Of a stretch of 27,095 bases of DNA, positions 16,078-24,116 are shown in pieces (position 1 is the stretch's first letter; every line of letters starts with the position of its first letter). This DNA is from DATDRM01 sp035291705 (GTDB lineage: Bacteria > Chloroflexota > Anaerolineae > Anaerolineales > UBA4823). A program made the translations under genes and the position numbers. The stretch is taken from assembly GCA_035291705.1 (NCBI GenBank), contig DATDRM010000223.1, forward strand, positions 1-27,095, written 5' to 3'. The notes under the pieces are model-generated. The model was not told where the DNA came from and ran no database searches. It saw nothing but the letters and a program-made list of their open reading frames with translations.

Positions 16078-16572
16078 ATGATTCGTCAGATAATGTTTAC
16101 CCTGTTCATCAGCGAGCTCTTGCTGGCGGCGTGCGCCGGCCAGAGCATCCCAGGCACAGGAGCTTATCCAGAGCCTGGCTCCCCCGGCGACATAATTGTC
16201 GCGTCGCCTTACCCGGGCTTCGAGCAGCCTTACCCCGCGCCCTGGGAGCCAGCCGTGGGAGATGAGAACCTGGTGCGCGGCGAAGTATTCATCGAAGAAC
16301 AGGAGGTCATCGTCCTGGAATCTTTTCCCCCGCAGTTCATGTTGAAACTGTCCGGTGCGCTTCCCACCCCCTGCCACCAATTGCGCGTCAAGGTGAACGA
16401 CCCCAATCCGCAGAACCAGGTCCAGGTCGAGGTGTATTCCCTGGCCAAACCGGATGAAATTTGTATCCAGGTGCTCAAACCGTTTGAAGAATCAATCCCA
16501 TTGGGAAGTTACACCAGTGGTAAATATGAAGTCTTGGTAAATGGAAAACAAGCGGGAGTAATCGCCCCTTGA
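16078..16572 (+). CDS. Hypothetical lipoprotein
   Basis: A 164-residue exported protein with a short signal peptide ending in the clear lipobox LLAAC (Cys about residue 19), though its hydrophobic core is interrupted by a Glu. A Pro/Gly/Tyr-rich spacer follows (about residues 25-60, PYPGFEQPYPAP), then a beta-rich domain with two cysteines (in TPCHQLRV and DEICIQ) that may form a disulfide. The domain resembles small lipoproteins seen in Chloroflexota, but I do not recognise a named family. The Shine-Dalgarno AGGAAGGAG is strong. It lies 79 nt after rtcB and may be read from that operon. Confidence 0.8.
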   Translation: MIRQIMFTLFISELLLAACAGQSIPGTGAYPEPGSPGDIIVASPYPGFEQPYPAPWEPAVGDENLVRGEVFIEEQEVIVLESFPPQFMLKLSGALPTPCHQLRVKVNDPNPQNQVQVEVYSLAKPDEICIQVLKPFEESIPLGSYTSGKYEVLVNGKQAGVIAP

Positions 16573-16577
16573 TTCAA

Positions 16578-16622
16578 AGAAACCCGTTTTCGCCCCCGGA
16601 CTGGCAATGAAAACAGGTTTCT
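16578..16622. terminator. Stem-loop between convergent genes
   Basis: A 14-nt arm at 16578-16591 (AGAAACCCGTTTTC) pairs with 16609-16622 with one mismatch around a 17-nt loop. It sits 6 nt from both stop codons, of the lipoprotein (plus) and of aapP (minus). A/T-rich arm ends may act as a terminator in both directions, though a clear T run is missing. Confidence 0.55.
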
Positions 16623-16628
16623 AAGCCA

Positions 16629-17408
16629 TTAGTGGGACAAAATCTGAGATAAAAACAACTTCGTCCGGTCTTCTTGCGGACGGATAAAGATATCGTCCGG
16701 CGTACCGCTTTCAACAATCAATCCCTGGTCGAAAAAATACATGCGATGCGCCACTGCCTTGGCGAAACCCATCTCATGGGTCACGACCAGCATGGTCATG
16801 CCGCTTCTCGCCAGCTCGATCATCACGTCCAGGACTTCCTTGATCATCTCAGGGTCGAGCGCGGATGTAGGCTCATCGAAGAGCATGATCTTGGGTTGCA
16901 TGGCCAGAGCACGGGCGATAGCCACGCGCTGCTGCTGCCCGCCGGAAAGCTGCCCAGGATATTTATCCGCTTGCTCCGGGATGCCTACCCGATCCAGTAG
17001 TTGCCTGGCGACTTCCTCAGCTTTTTCCTTCGGCCACTTGCGTACCCAGATCGGCGCCAGGGTGATATTCTGCATGACGTTCAGGTGGGGAAAGAGGTTG
17101 AATTGCTGGAAAACCATGCCGGTTTCCATGCGGATCTGCTCGACATTGCGCACATCATGGGTGAGCTCAATGCCGTCTATAACGATCTGCCCCTTCTGGT
17201 GTTCCTCCAACCGGTTGAGCGTGCGGATGAAAGTGGACTTGCCCGAACCGGAGGGGCCGAAGATCACGATCACCTCTCCTTTGTAGACTTCCATCGATAT
17301 GCCCTGCAAGGCTTGAAAGTTGCCAAACCACTTGTGCACGTCACGACAAAGGATGATCGGTTGTTCCCCGCCAACAGGTGTCTGTTGAAGATCGTTGATT
17401 GGACTCAT
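16629..17408 (-). CDS. aapP: Polar amino-acid ABC importer, ATP-binding protein
   Basis: ATPase of the amino-acid importer encoded by the same operon. It has Walker A GPSGSGKST, the Q-loop in MVFQQFNLFPHLNV, the signature LSGGQQQRVAIARAL, Walker B IMLFDEPTSALDP and the His-switch VVTHEMGFAKAVA, the classic GlnQ/AapP/HisP pattern. With the ATG at 17408 it has 259 residues. AGAGG five nt upstream supports this start over a GTG at 17414. The gene is last in the operon, 11 nt after the inner permease gene. Confidence 0.94.
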   Translation of the reverse strand: MSPINDLQQTPVGGEQPIILCRDVHKWFGNFQALQGISMEVYKGEVIVIFGPSGSGKSTFIRTLNRLEEHQKGQIVIDGIELTHDVRNVEQIRMETGMVFQQFNLFPHLNVMQNITLAPIWVRKWPKEKAEEVARQLLDRVGIPEQADKYPGQLSGGQQQRVAIARALAMQPKIMLFDEPTSALDPEMIKEVLDVMIELARSGMTMLVVTHEMGFAKAVAHRMYFFDQGLIVESGTPDDIFIRPQEDRTKLFLSQILSH

Positions 17409-17419
17409 ATTCACCTCTG

Positions 17420-18631
17420 CTAGCGCTCTCCCACGCCCAATGCGATCTCCAGGCGTTGGCTAATATAGGACATAAAATAACAAAAAACCCAAAAGATAAG
17501 AGTAATAAATAAGTATACCTCACGTTGAAAGCCAACGAACTGGGGCTGTGCCAGGACGCTTCTGGAAATGGCTAACAGTTCTAGTAAGCCGATAGTAGCG
17601 ACCAGAGTGGTATCTTTAAACAAGGCGATGAATTGACCCATCAGCACTGGAATAACTATTCGCAGTGCCTGCGGTAATATGATCAGCGCCATCGTATGGA
17701 AACCGCTCAGCCCGAGCGCCCCGGCAGCTTCGTACTGCCCATGTGGGATAGCCTGCAGGCCGCCACGCACGCCCTCAGCAAGATAAGCCGCGCTAAAGAG
17801 GGTGATGCCCACCATGGCGCGTACCACAAGCTGGGGCCGCATTCCCGAGGGGAGGAAGAGCGGCAGCATGGTACTGGCCATAAACAGGATGGTTACCAGA
17901 GGAACCCCGCGGATCACCTCGATATAACCGACGCTCACCCAGCGGATGGCTGGCAAGCGGGAGCGGCGCCCCAAAGCCAGAAGCACGCCCAGTGGGAATG
18001 AGAACGCGATGCCCACCACCGTGAGCAAGGAAGTGAGCAGCAACCCACCCCACAGAGTGGTAGGCACGATCGGGAACCACCCCTCGGCTGGGTTCAACCC
18101 GGTAATGATCAAAATCACCAGGAAGAAATAGACCACCCAACTCCAAATCGCCAGGCGGCGCAGCGCAAGGCTTCGCAAGCGGCCTAACCCGAAGGCGATT
18201 AGAGCGAAGACATCTAAACCAAGCAGAAAAAGCCTGGTCGGAGAGCTGATCGTTGGGAGCAATGCCAGGGAGAGGGGCACGAGTAGTAGGACAGCGGCCA
18301 GCAGCCGGCGGCCGTGCACCCAAATCCCCCAGGTTAGCCCAACAATGGCCGCCAGCAGGTGCAGGCACACCCAGACCCGCCACATCTGCGCCATCGGATA
18401 CTGCCCTACCATCAGCAGGCGGAAGTTGACCTTGAGCACCTCCCATTGAGACTGGCCAATCAGCCAGGCAATGATCGGTTTGAGCAGCGCGTAACTCAGC
18501 CCAAATGCCAAAACGGTCAACAGGGCGTTGTACCAGGTGCTGAACAAGTTCTTATGAACCCAGCCAAGCAAGGTGTAACGTTCAGTTGGCGGGGGCAGCG
18601 CTTGCGCGCGGGCAGCGAGTTCTTTGGTCAT
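17420..18631 (-). CDS. aapM: Polar amino-acid ABC importer, permease (AapM-like)
   Basis: A 403-residue inner-membrane protein. The N-terminal half carries extra membrane helices, as in AapM. The C-terminal half (from about residue 195) is the HisM/GlnP-type permease domain, with YIEVIRGVPLVTILFMAS and the EAA loop GQYEAAGALGLSGFHTMALIILPQALR that docks on the ATPase. The partner permease lies directly upstream, its stop four nt before this ATG. GGAG lies about 11 nt before the ATG. With aapQ it forms the heterodimeric channel. The substrate is probably L-amino acids of broad type, by analogy only. Confidence 0.93.
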   Translation of the reverse strand: MTKELAARAQALPPPTERYTLLGWVHKNLFSTWYNALLTVLAFGLSYALLKPIIAWLIGQSQWEVLKVNFRLLMVGQYPMAQMWRVWVCLHLLAAIVGLTWGIWVHGRRLLAAVLLLVPLSLALLPTISSPTRLFLLGLDVFALIAFGLGRLRSLALRRLAIWSWVVYFFLVILIITGLNPAEGWFPIVPTTLWGGLLLTSLLTVVGIAFSFPLGVLLALGRRSRLPAIRWVSVGYIEVIRGVPLVTILFMASTMLPLFLPSGMRPQLVVRAMVGITLFSAAYLAEGVRGGLQAIPHGQYEAAGALGLSGFHTMALIILPQALRIVIPVLMGQFIALFKDTTLVATIGLLELLAISRSVLAQPQFVGFQREVYLFITLIFWVFCYFMSYISQRLEIALGVGER

Positions 18632-18635
18632 GCGA

Positions 18636-19823
18636 TCAGCGCTCCACCAAGCGCACGCGGCGGTTGTACCAGTTCATCAAGGCCGAAGTGAGCAGGCTGA
18701 TCGCCAGATAGGTCGCCATAACCAGAGCGATCATCTCAACCGCCCGCCCGCTCTGGTTCAGGATAGTCCCGGAAACGTGGAAGAGTTCCGGGTAGCCAAT
18801 TAACACCGCCAGCGATGAGTTCTTGACCAGGTTGAGGTATTGGCTGGTAAGCGGCGGCACGATCACGCGCAATGCCTGGGGAAAAATGACCATCCGCAGA
18901 GTCTGGATGGTGGTCAGCCCCAGAGATTTGGCCGCCTCTACCTGCCCCTGCGACACCGATTGGATTCCGGCGCGCACCACATCGGCGATGAAAGCCGAGG
19001 TGTAGATCGACAGGCCTAAGAGCAAGGCCATGAACTCGGGGGATAACTGCCGGCCTCCGGCAAGCCTCAAACCCTGCACAGCAGGTGGGTCCAGGGTAAG
19101 GGGTGAATCAGGCAATGCGACCCAACCCACTACGGCAATCCCCACCAGGGTCAGGACGCTCCACAGCAGGGTGAGCGGGGCGCGTCCGGTACGCCTCCCG
19201 TACCACGCCAGCAGGCCACCCACTGCGATGGCCAGGAACACACCCAAGATCAAAATGCGCACATAAAGCGAGAAGGTCTCGGTCGGGATGCCCCACGGGA
19301 TAGCTACTCCCCGGTTGGTCAGCAGAACCGAGCCGGGGAGCATAACCGCCTCTTTCACCCTGGGGAGCTTGATAAAGACGGCTGTGTACAGAAAAATCAA
19401 CAGCACCAGCAGCGGGATATTACGCAGGAACTCGATATATGCCCGAGCCAGCTGCTGTACGAGAAAATTACTGGAGATCTGGGCGACGCCGAAGATGACG
19501 CCTAAAATCGTAGCGAAGGCGATGCCCAATCCGCCTACCAAGGCGGTATTAAGCAGGCCAACCTGATAAGCGCGCAAAAATGAAGAGCTGCGATCATAGG
19601 GAATGAGATGCTCGCCAATATCGAAGCCGGCCGTGAGCCGCATGAAGTCGAAGCCCAGCCCCAAGCCCTGCTGGCGCATATTGGTAAGCATATTGCGCGT
19701 TAGATACCCAAGGATGGCAGCCAAAATGGCCAGGAACACCGCCTGGCCGAGGATGCGCAGGAAGCGCTCATCCCGCCACAGCGGGATGCTGCTCTGAACG
19801 CGCAGGGAACGGCTCTTCTCCAT
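18636..19823 (-). CDS. aapQ: Polar amino-acid ABC importer, permease (AapQ-like)
   Basis: A 395-residue inner-membrane protein. It has the AapQ layout: permease sequence is split by a long middle segment with extra helices (about residues 170-255). YIEFLRNIPLLVLLIFLY precedes that segment, and YTSAFIADVVRAGIQSV and the EAA loop GQVEAAKSLGLTTIQTLRMV follow it. The ATG at 19823 has only a weak Shine-Dalgarno. A strong stem-loop lies in the 75-nt gap between aapJ and this gene and may lower permease expression relative to the binding protein. Confidence 0.93.
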   Translation of the reverse strand: MEKSRSLRVQSSIPLWRDERFLRILGQAVFLAILAAILGYLTRNMLTNMRQQGLGLGFDFMRLTAGFDIGEHLIPYDRSSSFLRAYQVGLLNTALVGGLGIAFATILGVIFGVAQISSNFLVQQLARAYIEFLRNIPLLVLLIFLYTAVFIKLPRVKEAVMLPGSVLLTNRGVAIPWGIPTETFSLYVRILILGVFLAIAVGGLLAWYGRRTGRAPLTLLWSVLTLVGIAVVGWVALPDSPLTLDPPAVQGLRLAGGRQLSPEFMALLLGLSIYTSAFIADVVRAGIQSVSQGQVEAAKSLGLTTIQTLRMVIFPQALRVIVPPLTSQYLNLVKNSSLAVLIGYPELFHVSGTILNQSGRAVEMIALVMATYLAISLLTSALMNWYNRRVRLVER

Positions 19824-19842
19824 TAACTTGGCAAGATTGAGA

Positions 19843-19874
19843 CCAGGGCAGCGGAGGGCCCTCTGCTGCCCTGG
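19843..19874 (-). promoter_or_regulatory. Stem-loop between aapJ and aapQ
   Basis: CCAGGGCAGC (19843-19852) pairs perfectly with 19865-19874, and the 12 nt between are themselves nearly self-complementary, so the whole 32 nt can form one long hairpin. There is no T run. In other binding-protein operons such hairpins stabilise the upstream mRNA or end part of the transcripts; that role here is inferred. Confidence 0.7.
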
Positions 19875-19898
19875 CGATCGGCTTCAAAAGCAATCGGT

Positions 19899-21080
19899 TT
19901 AGCGGAATGGCGGCGAGTAGAGTGCACCGCCATCGGTGTAAAGGCTATTCAGACCACGCGGGATAAAGGTGGCTGTGTCCGGACCCAGGCTACGATCATA
20001 TATCTCAGCGTAATTGCCGACCAGCTTGAGCACGTTATACGCCCAGTCATTGGTCAACCCCAACTTGAGGCCCAGGTCTCCTTCCAGACCCAACAAGCGC
20101 CTCACCTCCGGGTTCTCGGTGCTGCCGCGCACCTCATCTACATTTGCTGAGGAGACGCCGTATTCTTCCCCTGCGATTGTGGCGAAGACAACCCACCTCA
20201 CGATGTCAAACCACTGGTCATCGCCGTGGCGCACGACCGGCCCCAAAGGTTCCTTCGACAGTGTGAGGTCCATCACCACATGGTTGTCGGGATCAGGCAG
20301 CAAGCCCTTGGCGACAGATACCAACTGCGACTTATCCGAGGTGGCCGCGTCGCAGCGACCTTCTCCATACGCGCCGTAGGTAGCGTTGACGTCATCGAAG
20401 ACCGCTGGGGTGTAGGTCACTCCTTCGGTGGCCATGACATCGGCCAGGTTGAGTTCGGTGGTGGTGCCCTTTTGGACACAGATTGTGCCGCCCTCGAGGT
20501 CTTGCAGGGTGGTGATGCCGCTGTCTGTCGGTACCATGATACCCTGCCCATCATAGAAGGTCGTGACGGTGGGGTTGAGGCCCAACTCGCTGTCGCGCAC
20601 CAGAGTCCAGGTCGTGTTGCGGATCAGCACATCGATCTCGCCGGTCTGCAAAATAGTGAAACGCTCCTGGGTTGTCGCCGGGCGAAACTCCACCTTGCTG
20701 GCATCGCCGAAGATGGCCGCGGCCAACGCCCGGCAGAAGTCCGCATCGAAACCTGTGAAGTTGCCCTCAGGATCGAGGAAGCTAAAGCCGGGCAATTGTC
20801 CATTCACACCGCAAATAATATTGCCGCGCCCCTGGATTGCCGCCAGTGTTTCCCCAAAGCCTGGCGCCTGGGCAACTTGTATCTGAACCTGGGGTGTGAC
20901 AGCCGGAGCTGGCGCTTCTACAGTAACCACAACGGTTTTCACTACCTCCACGGTTTCTACCACGGGAGGCTCTTCTCCCCCTCCGCTCGGCGCAGTTGGG
21001 GTGGCGGCTTGACCACAAGCTGCCACAATTAAAGCCCCGATTACCAAAAGCACAAAGACCGGAATCATTTTCCGAGACAT
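19899..21080 (-). CDS. aapJ: Polar amino-acid ABC importer, substrate-binding lipoprotein
   Basis: Binding protein of the importer, 393 residues, tethered outside the membrane. The signal peptide ends in the lipobox IVAAC (Cys about residue 23). A Thr/Val/Pro-rich linker of about 60 residues follows. The binding domain opens with NIICGVNGQLPGFSFLDPEG and GFDADFCRALAAAIFGD, typical of AapJ/BztA. The ATG at 21080 has AGGAGGAG upstream; the longer open frame to 21146 is 5' leader. First gene of the operon aapJ-aapQ-aapM-aapP, with its own promoter at 21292-21320 and a leader of about 200 nt. Confidence 0.94.
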   Translation of the reverse strand: MSRKMIPVFVLLVIGALIVAACGQAATPTAPSGGGEEPPVVETVEVVKTVVVTVEAPAPAVTPQVQIQVAQAPGFGETLAAIQGRGNIICGVNGQLPGFSFLDPEGNFTGFDADFCRALAAAIFGDASKVEFRPATTQERFTILQTGEIDVLIRNTTWTLVRDSELGLNPTVTTFYDGQGIMVPTDSGITTLQDLEGGTICVQKGTTTELNLADVMATEGVTYTPAVFDDVNATYGAYGEGRCDAATSDKSQLVSVAKGLLPDPDNHVVMDLTLSKEPLGPVVRHGDDQWFDIVRWVVFATIAGEEYGVSSANVDEVRGSTENPEVRRLLGLEGDLGLKLGLTNDWAYNVLKLVGNYAEIYDRSLGPDTATFIPRGLNSLYTDGGALYSPPFR

Positions 21081-21157
21081 GTTTCTCTCCTCCTGAACGA
21101 ATAGTAAAAACTGGAATTCCGAATTTCTAAAGATGTTAGGGTACACAACTGTCTATC

Positions 21158-21180
21158 TCAGTCAGGCATCACCTCCTTTA
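21158..21180 (-). promoter_or_regulatory. Extended anti-SD complement with tiny ORF in the aapJ leader
   Basis: The minus strand carries AAAGGAGGTGAT, complementary to 12 nt of the 16S rRNA 3' tail, about 90 nt upstream of the aapJ start. It is followed at once by ATG, two codons and TGA. The ATG is only two nt from GGAGG, too close for efficient initiation, so a ribosome standby or pausing site is as likely as a real leader peptide. Confidence 0.4.
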
Positions 21181-21291
21181 TAAAGTATTGGCTAACTTGG
21201 GCGACTGCGAATCTGGTTGGGAAGCTATCTTAATAGCTGATCATCTATTCAGTTAGCATACCTTCAGCAAGGAAGAAACAGCAACGTGCTT

Positions 21292-21320
21292 ATTATAGGA
21301 AATAATTCGCTTATGAGCAA
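21292..21320 (-). promoter_or_regulatory. aapJ operon promoter
   Basis: On the minus strand, TTGCTC (21320-21315), a 17-nt spacer and a perfect TATAAT (21297-21292) lie just after the ybaK stop. The predicted leader of about 205 nt contains small hairpins (AGCTAT/ATAGCT at 21223-21238) but matches no riboswitch I recognise. Confidence 0.65.
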
Positions 21321-21343
21321 GCTTTTTCAGAAATTGTGCCACA

Positions 21344-21811
21344 TCAGGCGCTGATTTCCGCTACTTTCGCCTCAGTAAGAGAAATCAGCGCGGCGGTAGG
21401 CAGACAGATATTCAACCCGCGCTGGCCTCCGGAGACATAGATCTGTGGGTACAGTTCAGCTAGAGCGTCAACGACCACTTCAAATCCCCGGTTGAGCAGC
21501 GCCAGCGGGGATATCCCACCCGTCAGCAGACCAGTCACCTGTTCCGCCTGGTGCTGTGTGGCCAGGACCAGCTTTCTCTCACCGACCGCTTTCGCCAGGG
21601 CCTTCAAGTCAACTTCCAGAGGGGCAGGCACTACTGCCAGGAGCGGTTTGCCGCGCCCTATACGTAGGACTACGATGGTTTTATAAACAAGTTCGGGATC
21701 GACGCCCAGATACTGAGCCGCCTCCAACGCGCTCAATTTCTCGGCGGGGAGTTCAAAAGCAGTATAAGGGATGCCGCGTGCCTCTAACAGGCGAGTTACA
21801 TTATTTTTCAT
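21344..21811 (-). CDS. ybaK: YbaK/ProX-type aminoacyl-tRNA deacylase
   Basis: A 155-residue cytoplasmic protein of the YbaK/ProX trans-editing family, which hydrolyses mischarged tRNAs, in the YbaK branch Cys-tRNA(Pro). The family features are the early YKTIVVLR stretch, whose Lys (about residue 44) corresponds to the functional Lys of YbaK, the segment LVLATQHQAEQVTGLLTGGISPL, and the closing SGGQRGLNICLP. Length is normal. The ATG has no good Shine-Dalgarno. It lies 60 nt downstream of the histidine-kinase gene on the same strand and may be read from that operon. The exact tRNA target is inferred. Confidence 0.92.
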   Translation of the reverse strand: MKNNVTRLLEARGIPYTAFELPAEKLSALEAAQYLGVDPELVYKTIVVLRIGRGKPLLAVVPAPLEVDLKALAKAVGERKLVLATQHQAEQVTGLLTGGISPLALLNRGFEVVVDALAELYPQIYVSGGQRGLNICLPTAALISLTEAKVAEISA

Positions 21812-21860
21812 TCCAAAAGTTGTTCATACGGTGTTGGCCAATCAAAATGACAGTCCAGGC

Positions 21861-21895
21861 ACTACGACTCTCATCTCTCTAGTCTCTTCTCTCTA
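21861..21895. repeat. Heptameric repeats at the 3' end of the histidine-kinase gene
   Basis: Four clear in-phase 7-nt units at 21868-21895 (for example CTCTCTA at 21875 and 21889), with a weaker one before them. They cover the last codons of the kinase, encoding the basic end REKRLER, and the start of the gap to ybaK. Confidence 0.6.
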
Positions 21896-23277
21896 TTATA
21901 AGGCAGCTCTAATGTGAAGACCGCTCCCCGCGTAGGGTGGTTGGCAGCCACAAGCGTTCCCCCATGAGCTTGAGCCAGCTGGCGGGCGATCGCCAGGCCC
22001 AGGCCGGTGCCACCCTCGCCGCGGCTACGTGAACGGTCGGCGCGGTAAAAACGCTCAAAGATGCGCGGCAGGGAGGATTCGGGGATGCCAGGACCGCTGT
22101 CATGCACCGCTAGTCGAACCGCCTTCAAAGTAGAAGACACTTTCAATTCGACCTGACCTCCCTCGGGAGAATAGCGCAACCCATTGGACAGCAGGTTCCC
22201 CAAGATCTGTTCCACCCTGCCGGGATCAATAGAAATGGGCGGGCAGGAGCTTTCGACAGATAAGTGAATGACGACACCCTGAGCGTTTGCCTGGGGCGTG
22301 AAACGGTCTACCACGCGTTGCACCAGGACAGGAAAGTCAGTTGGTTTGCATTCCAGGCGCAGCTGTCCCCCGTCGGCCAGAGCCAGAGTGCGCAGGTCTT
22401 CCACCAGGCGGGTTAATAACAAGTTTTGTTCCAGGATCGGCGTCAGGTTCTCTGCCGTGGCCGGGTAAACGCCATCCTGCAAAGCTTCCAGGTGAGCGCG
22501 CTGCACAGCGAGCGGTGTGCGCAGCTCGTGAGCGATGTCAGCCGTCATGGCTTGGCGGCTCTCTTCGGCCTGTTGGAGCGAGGAGGCCATGTGGTTGAAG
22601 GCCTTGCCCAGGGTGGCCAGCTCGTCGTTGCCACCCACTGCCACCCGCCCGGTCAAATCCCCCTGCGCCAGATGGGTCGCTGCCCTGGTCAGGGCGCGCA
22701 CCGGTAGCAACAGGCGGTAGCTAAAGAACAATGCCAAAAGCAGCGAAAAAAACACCGCGATTGCCGCGGCAAGCAGGGCCGCTCGGCTCAGCCGGCCAAC
22801 CAGGTTGGCCTCGTCGCTGCGGTTAAACGTGGCGCCCCCTTCCGGAAGAAGATAACCGACGATTTCCTCTCCAGCCTGTAATGGGATCGCCCCTTCGAGT
22901 TCGGACGAGTTTAGCTGACTGCTTGGGTTCGGATCGGCGGTGTCCGCCACCACCTCTCCCACAGTATCGGCCAGGCGCAGGCGTTGCCCCATCATCGCTC
23001 CCATCCCCCCGGGGCCAGGCGCCGCATTGCCCTGGCCGCCAAGTCGCCGGCCATGCGCAAAGCCCGGCGAGCTCAACAGGCTTTCAGCTCCCTGCCAGGA
23101 ATGATTCTGCTTATAATATTCCTCCAGGGCAGTAACCAGTCCCTCCACCCCCACCATCCCGCCCCGAAACATATAGGCGCGTACTTCCCTGGCAGTACTG
23201 TAACGGGCGAAGATCACCACGCTCCCCACAGACACCAACACAATCAAAACAAAAGAGAGCAACAATCGTAACCGCAT
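21871..23277 (-). CDS. Membrane sensor histidine kinase (BaeS/CpxA-like)
   Basis: A 468-residue kinase partnered with the regulator encoded just upstream. Order of parts: membrane helix 1 (about 5-24), an extracytoplasmic sensor (about 25-165), helix 2 (about 167-187), HAMP (about 188-240), then DHp with the phospho-acceptor His250 in DIAHELRTPL. The ATPase domain follows, with the N-box NLLSNGLRYSPEGG, DSGPGIP, IFERFYR and GTGLGLAIA. The sensor holds a Gly/Met-rich piece, GPGGMGAMMGQ (residues 88-98), like the secreted protein encoded upstream. The start ATG has GAAGGAAG upstream, formed by the heptad repeats between the two genes. The last residues are also encoded by heptads. Confidence 0.93.
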   Translation of the reverse strand: MRLRLLLSFVLIVLVSVGSVVIFARYSTAREVRAYMFRGGMVGVEGLVTALEEYYKQNHSWQGAESLLSSPGFAHGRRLGGQGNAAPGPGGMGAMMGQRLRLADTVGEVVADTADPNPSSQLNSSELEGAIPLQAGEEIVGYLLPEGGATFNRSDEANLVGRLSRAALLAAAIAVFFSLLLALFFSYRLLLPVRALTRAATHLAQGDLTGRVAVGGNDELATLGKAFNHMASSLQQAEESRQAMTADIAHELRTPLAVQRAHLEALQDGVYPATAENLTPILEQNLLLTRLVEDLRTLALADGGQLRLECKPTDFPVLVQRVVDRFTPQANAQGVVIHLSVESSCPPISIDPGRVEQILGNLLSNGLRYSPEGGQVELKVSSTLKAVRLAVHDSGPGIPESSLPRIFERFYRADRSRSRGEGGTGLGLAIARQLAQAHGGTLVAANHPTRGAVFTLELPYNREKRLER

Positions 23278-23280
23278 AAT

Positions 23281-23315
23281 CTTCCTTCTTCACTCCTCAT
23301 CCTTCATCCTTTCTT
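23281..23315. repeat. Heptameric repeats between response regulator and kinase
   Basis: Five in-phase 7-nt units (CTTCCTT at 23281, CTTCATC at 23302) span the regulator stop codon and the 26-nt gap before the kinase start. On the coding (minus) strand they are purine-rich and supply the kinase Shine-Dalgarno. Confidence 0.65.
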
Positions 23316-23984
23316 AAACCGGTACCCAATCCCAAATACTGTTTCAATAAATGTCGGCCTTTTCGGATCGATTTCGATCTTGGCGCGCAGGTTCTTGATA
23401 TGGGCGTCGATCGTGCGTTCATAACCCTCATATGTCGCACCCTGAGCAGCTTCGAGCAATTGCAGGCGGGAAAATGCCCGCCCCGGTTGTGCTGCCAAGT
23501 ATGCCAGGAGATTGAATTCCGTCGGGGTCAGGTCGACAGTCTGGCCGGTATTGGTAACCGTGTGCGCCTCCAGGTCGATCTCCAGCTCTCCCGCGCGCAG
23601 CACCACAGGCGCCGAGGGCGTCGACCCCGCCCGGCGCAGCACAGCCCGGGCCCGGGCGACAACCTCGCGCGGCGAGAAGGGTTTGGTGATGTAATCGTCG
23701 GCGCCCAACTCCAACCCGATCAGGCGGTCGGTCTCTTCAACGCGGGCAGTTAGCATAATGAGAGGGGTATCTGCCTTGCGCCGGATCTCGCGCGCCACGT
23801 CCAGCCCATCCATACCGGGCAGGTTGAGGTCGAGCAACACCAGATCAGGACGCTTATGCTCCCAAGTGGACAAGCCTGTATCGCCTCGATAAGCCGTCAG
23901 CACGCTGAATCCAGCCTGTTCCAGGTAGGAACGCAGCACCTTTACCAGCTCCGATTCATCTTCAATTATCAAGACCGTCGGCAT
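23304..23984 (-). CDS. OmpR/PhoB-family response regulator
   Basis: A 226-residue DNA-binding regulator. The receiver domain (1-120) has the acidic pair in IIEDES, the phospho-acceptor Asp52 in LLDLNLPGMDG, a conserved Thr in MLTAR and Lys in ITKPFSP. The C-terminal winged helix (about 130-226) shows LTPTEFNLLAYLAAQPGRAFSR and the recognition-helix region ERTIDAHIKNLRAKIE. It is encoded with its kinase (26 nt apart) and downstream of the Met/Gly-rich secreted protein gene. No Shine-Dalgarno precedes the ATG; the region before it is heptad repeat. Four 11-bp-spaced direct repeats at 24723-24760 are its likely binding site. Confidence 0.94.
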   Translation of the reverse strand: MPTVLIIEDESELVKVLRSYLEQAGFSVLTAYRGDTGLSTWEHKRPDLVLLDLNLPGMDGLDVAREIRRKADTPLIMLTARVEETDRLIGLELGADDYITKPFSPREVVARARAVLRRAGSTPSAPVVLRAGELEIDLEAHTVTNTGQTVDLTPTEFNLLAYLAAQPGRAFSRLQLLEAAQGATYEGYERTIDAHIKNLRAKIEIDPKRPTFIETVFGIGYRFKKG

Positions 23985-23986
23985 GA

Positions 23987-24028
23987 GATGTTGGTGATTA
24001 GAGAACAGAGAATAGAGATGATGGGTAA
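23987..24028. repeat. Heptameric repeats just upstream of the response-regulator start
   Basis: Six units in 7-nt phase, the clearest being GAGAACA (24001), GAGAATA (24008) and GAGATGA (24015). They begin two nt before the regulator ATG on the other strand, where a Shine-Dalgarno would be expected. Confidence 0.6.
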
Positions 24029-24055
24029 GGATCAGTTGTGTACAGATTATACAGC

Positions 24056-24116
24056 AACAGTGGGCAGTGAATGACTTCTGCCCACTGTCAAGTGACCACT
24101 GACAACTGCTTACTGG
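24056..24116. repeat. Heptameric repeats with a 10-bp hairpin after the Met/Gly-rich gene
   Basis: Six in-phase 7-nt units at 24075-24116 of the type CNACTGN (CCACTGT at 24082, CAACTGC at 24103). On the left are oppositely oriented units (AACAGTG at 24056). CAGTGGGCAG (24058-24067) pairs perfectly with 24078-24087. The array ends exactly at the stop codon of the upstream minus-strand gene. Confidence 0.75.

Noticed and set aside
21158..21180. Fragment of a 16S rRNA 3' end
   Set aside because: Only about 12 nt match the anti-SD tail and no further rRNA sequence flanks it; a strong Shine-Dalgarno-like site explains it.
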